From an uncultured Porphyromonas sp. (GTDB taxonomy: Bacteria > Bacteroidota > Bacteroidia > Bacteroidales > Porphyromonadaceae): a stretch of DNA of 14,077 bases. The notes under the pieces were generated by a model. The model was not told where the DNA came from and ran no database searches. It was given only the letters and a program-made list of their open reading frames with translations. Each line of letters begins with the position of its first letter. Within the stretch, counting starts at the first letter, position 1. Both the position numbers and the translations under genes were made by a program. Positions 13,874 to 14,077 of this stretch are shown here, in pieces. The stretch covers positions 1-14,077 of the forward strand of contig URDQ01000054.1 in NCBI GenBank assembly GCA_900546675.1. Direction: 5' to 3'.

Positions 13874-14077
13874 GCGATACGAGTAGCCCGCTGTAGGGAC
13901 GCACGGCTAGTATCTAGCGAGAGGGCGTCCGTTGTGTCAAAGCGAGACGTGTAACCCGCTGTAGGGACGCACGGCTAGTATCTAGCGAGAGGGCGTCCGT
14001 TGTGTCAAAGCGAGACGTGTAACCCGCTGTAGGGACGCACGGCTAGTATCTAGCGAGAGGGCGTCCGTTGTGTCAAA
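13874..14077. repeat. 68-bp tandem repeat array, cut by the window edge
   Basis: Three abutting 68-bp units lie at 13874-13941, 13942-14009 and 14010-14077. Units 2 and 3 are identical; unit 1 differs at three positions, all in its first 13 bases. Each unit begins GCGAGACGTGTAACCCGCTG and ends GCGTCCGTTGTGTCAAA. Between these, GGACGC and GCGTCC enclose a head with the inverted repeat GCTAG-TAT-CTAGC. It is the same family as the copies at 42-165 and 9041-9270, here in the opposite orientation to the left copies. The array ends exactly at a unit boundary, so its full copy number is unknown. Confidence 0.92.

Noticed and set aside
13874..14077. CRISPR array
   Set aside because: The 68-bp units abut with no unique spacers, and no cas genes are present.
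42..14077. Integron attC sites
   Set aside because: Although the repeats have conserved arms and variable centres, no integrase, cassette genes or typical attC core sites (GTTRRRY) in the right arrangement were seen.

Overview
The window looks like a chromosomal segment of a Bacteroidales bacterium, most likely a moderately GC-rich Porphyromonas relative. The grounds are the Bacteroidota-type promoters (TAnnTTTG -7 boxes), weak Shine-Dalgarno signals, the gene order dnaN - DEDDh exonuclease - coaBC - DUF4835/PorD-like - recN - rlmB, and a carboxynorspermidine dehydrogenase. The genus is inferred; no rRNA or species marker is present.

Layout. Positions 1-165 hold degenerate copies of a dispersed palindromic repeat. 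A Bacteroidota promoter (180-210) drives a CAT-anticodon tRNA (241-314). From 7578 down to 384 on the minus strand runs a compact seven-gene block: dnaN, exonuclease, coaBC, PorD-like, recN, rlmB, ridA. It starts at a promoter at 7607-7614 and ends at an intrinsic terminator at 318-358. A divergent gene for carboxynorspermidine dehydrogenase (7816-9015, plus) has its own promoter and a structured leader. A two-gene minus-strand unit, a CHX-like CPA2 cation/proton antiporter followed 2 bp later by the glycogen branching enzyme glgB, occupies 13732-9282. Composite repeats fill the convergent gap 9016-9281. A 68-bp tandem array begins at 13874 and runs off the right edge.

How the genes fit together. 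The dnaN block mixes replication and repair (sliding clamp, exonuclease, RecN), coenzyme A synthesis (CoaBC), 23S rRNA methylation (RlmB), imine detoxification (RidA) and an exported protein linked to the type IX secretion system (PorD-like). The second unit pairs ion homeostasis with glycogen branching.

Most notable observation. The PorD-like gene is interrupted inside its signal-peptide codons by a 173-bp MITE-like element with perfect 11-bp terminal inverted repeats and a 7-bp target duplication. Element plus duplication add exactly 180 bp, so the frame is kept and 60 residues are added. Removing them in silico restores a textbook signal peptide. Further points of interest are a repeat family with conserved arms and interchangeable hairpin heads, a structured leader on the polyamine gene, and a palindromic CTAG cluster between two divergent promoters. 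No CRISPR array, phage, toxin-antitoxin or defence genes were seen.
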